NCBI GenBank assembly: GCA_028706835.1
Contig: JAQTVL010000305.1
Location: 1-5,869, forward strand
From: Phycisphaerae bacterium
GTDB taxonomy: Bacteria > Planctomycetota > Phycisphaerae > JAJVII01
DNA length: 5,869 nt
Reading direction: 5' to 3'
Both the position numbers and the translations under genes were made by a program. Positions 5,790-5,869 of this stretch are shown here, piece after piece (position 1 is the first letter of the stretch; every line of letters begins with the position of its first letter). Below the pieces are notes generated by a model that did no database searches, was not told where the DNA came from, and was given only the letters and a program-made list of their open reading frames with translations.

Positions 5790-5869
5790 TCAGCGGGCCT
5801 GTTTTTTCAACTGGGCGACGTGGCGTTCCAGGTCGGCGTCGCCGGCCAGGCCGAGGAAATACCAGGTCA
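5790..5869 (-). CDS. C-terminal end of an unidentified gene (cut by the window edge)
   Basis: The minus strand is open from the window edge for 25 codons to a TGA at 5792..5790, ending TWYFLGLAGDADLERHVAQL then KKQAR. Third codon positions are almost all G or C, as in the other genes here, which supports a real coding end. The fragment looks like a terminal amphipathic helix with a basic tail. It is too short to assign to a family; a TPR-like tail is possible but unproven. It points toward the exported-protein gene in the same direction, 271 bp upstream, with the REP-like element between them. Confidence 0.6.
   Translation of the reverse strand, partial: TWYFLGLAGDADLERHVAQLKKQAR

Overview
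The window comes from a GC-rich bacterium, most likely a planctomycete or a relative. The reasons are the high GC content of the genes, a secreted transglutaminase-like protein ending in HEAT repeats, and a set of dispersed palindromic repeats. Two of these repeats read in frame as 'HGQDARAT' and 'SPLPSPRGEGE', translations I associate with planctomycete-type genomes. The taxonomic call is an inference, since no rRNA or other marker gene is present.

Layout from left to right. (1) Positions 1-472, minus strand: the N-terminal part of a Crp/Fnr-family regulator that runs off the left edge. (2) Positions 599-1387, plus strand: a ComF-family phosphoribosyltransferase, divergent from the regulator, followed by a strong hairpin at 1403-1430. 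(3) Positions 1458-2246, minus strand: a TPR lipoprotein converging on comF. It has a clear Shine-Dalgarno and a near-consensus promoter at 2310-2338 that lies inside an 11-bp inverted repeat. (4) Positions 2339-2899: no convincing gene, one short perfect palindrome at 2792-2810. (5) Positions 2900-5518, minus strand: an 872-residue exported protein with a signal peptide, a transglutaminase-like domain with a plausible Cys-His-Asp triad, a beta-rich middle part with one Asp-box, a linker built from dispersed repeats, and a C-terminal HEAT array. (6) Positions 5519-5789: an intergenic region with a TATAAT box and a 79-bp REP-like inverted-repeat element. (7) Positions 5790-5869, minus strand: the last 25 codons of another gene running off the right edge.

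The genes do not form an obvious operon or a known mobile or defence system. Regulator and comF are divergent, comF and the lipoprotein are convergent, and the lipoprotein is 653 bp from the exported protein and has its own promoter. The most interesting material is the relation between repeats and genes: two unrelated dispersed repeat families are fused into one reading frame, and a third lies against the promoter of the same gene. That gene also shows a marked composition shift between its domains.
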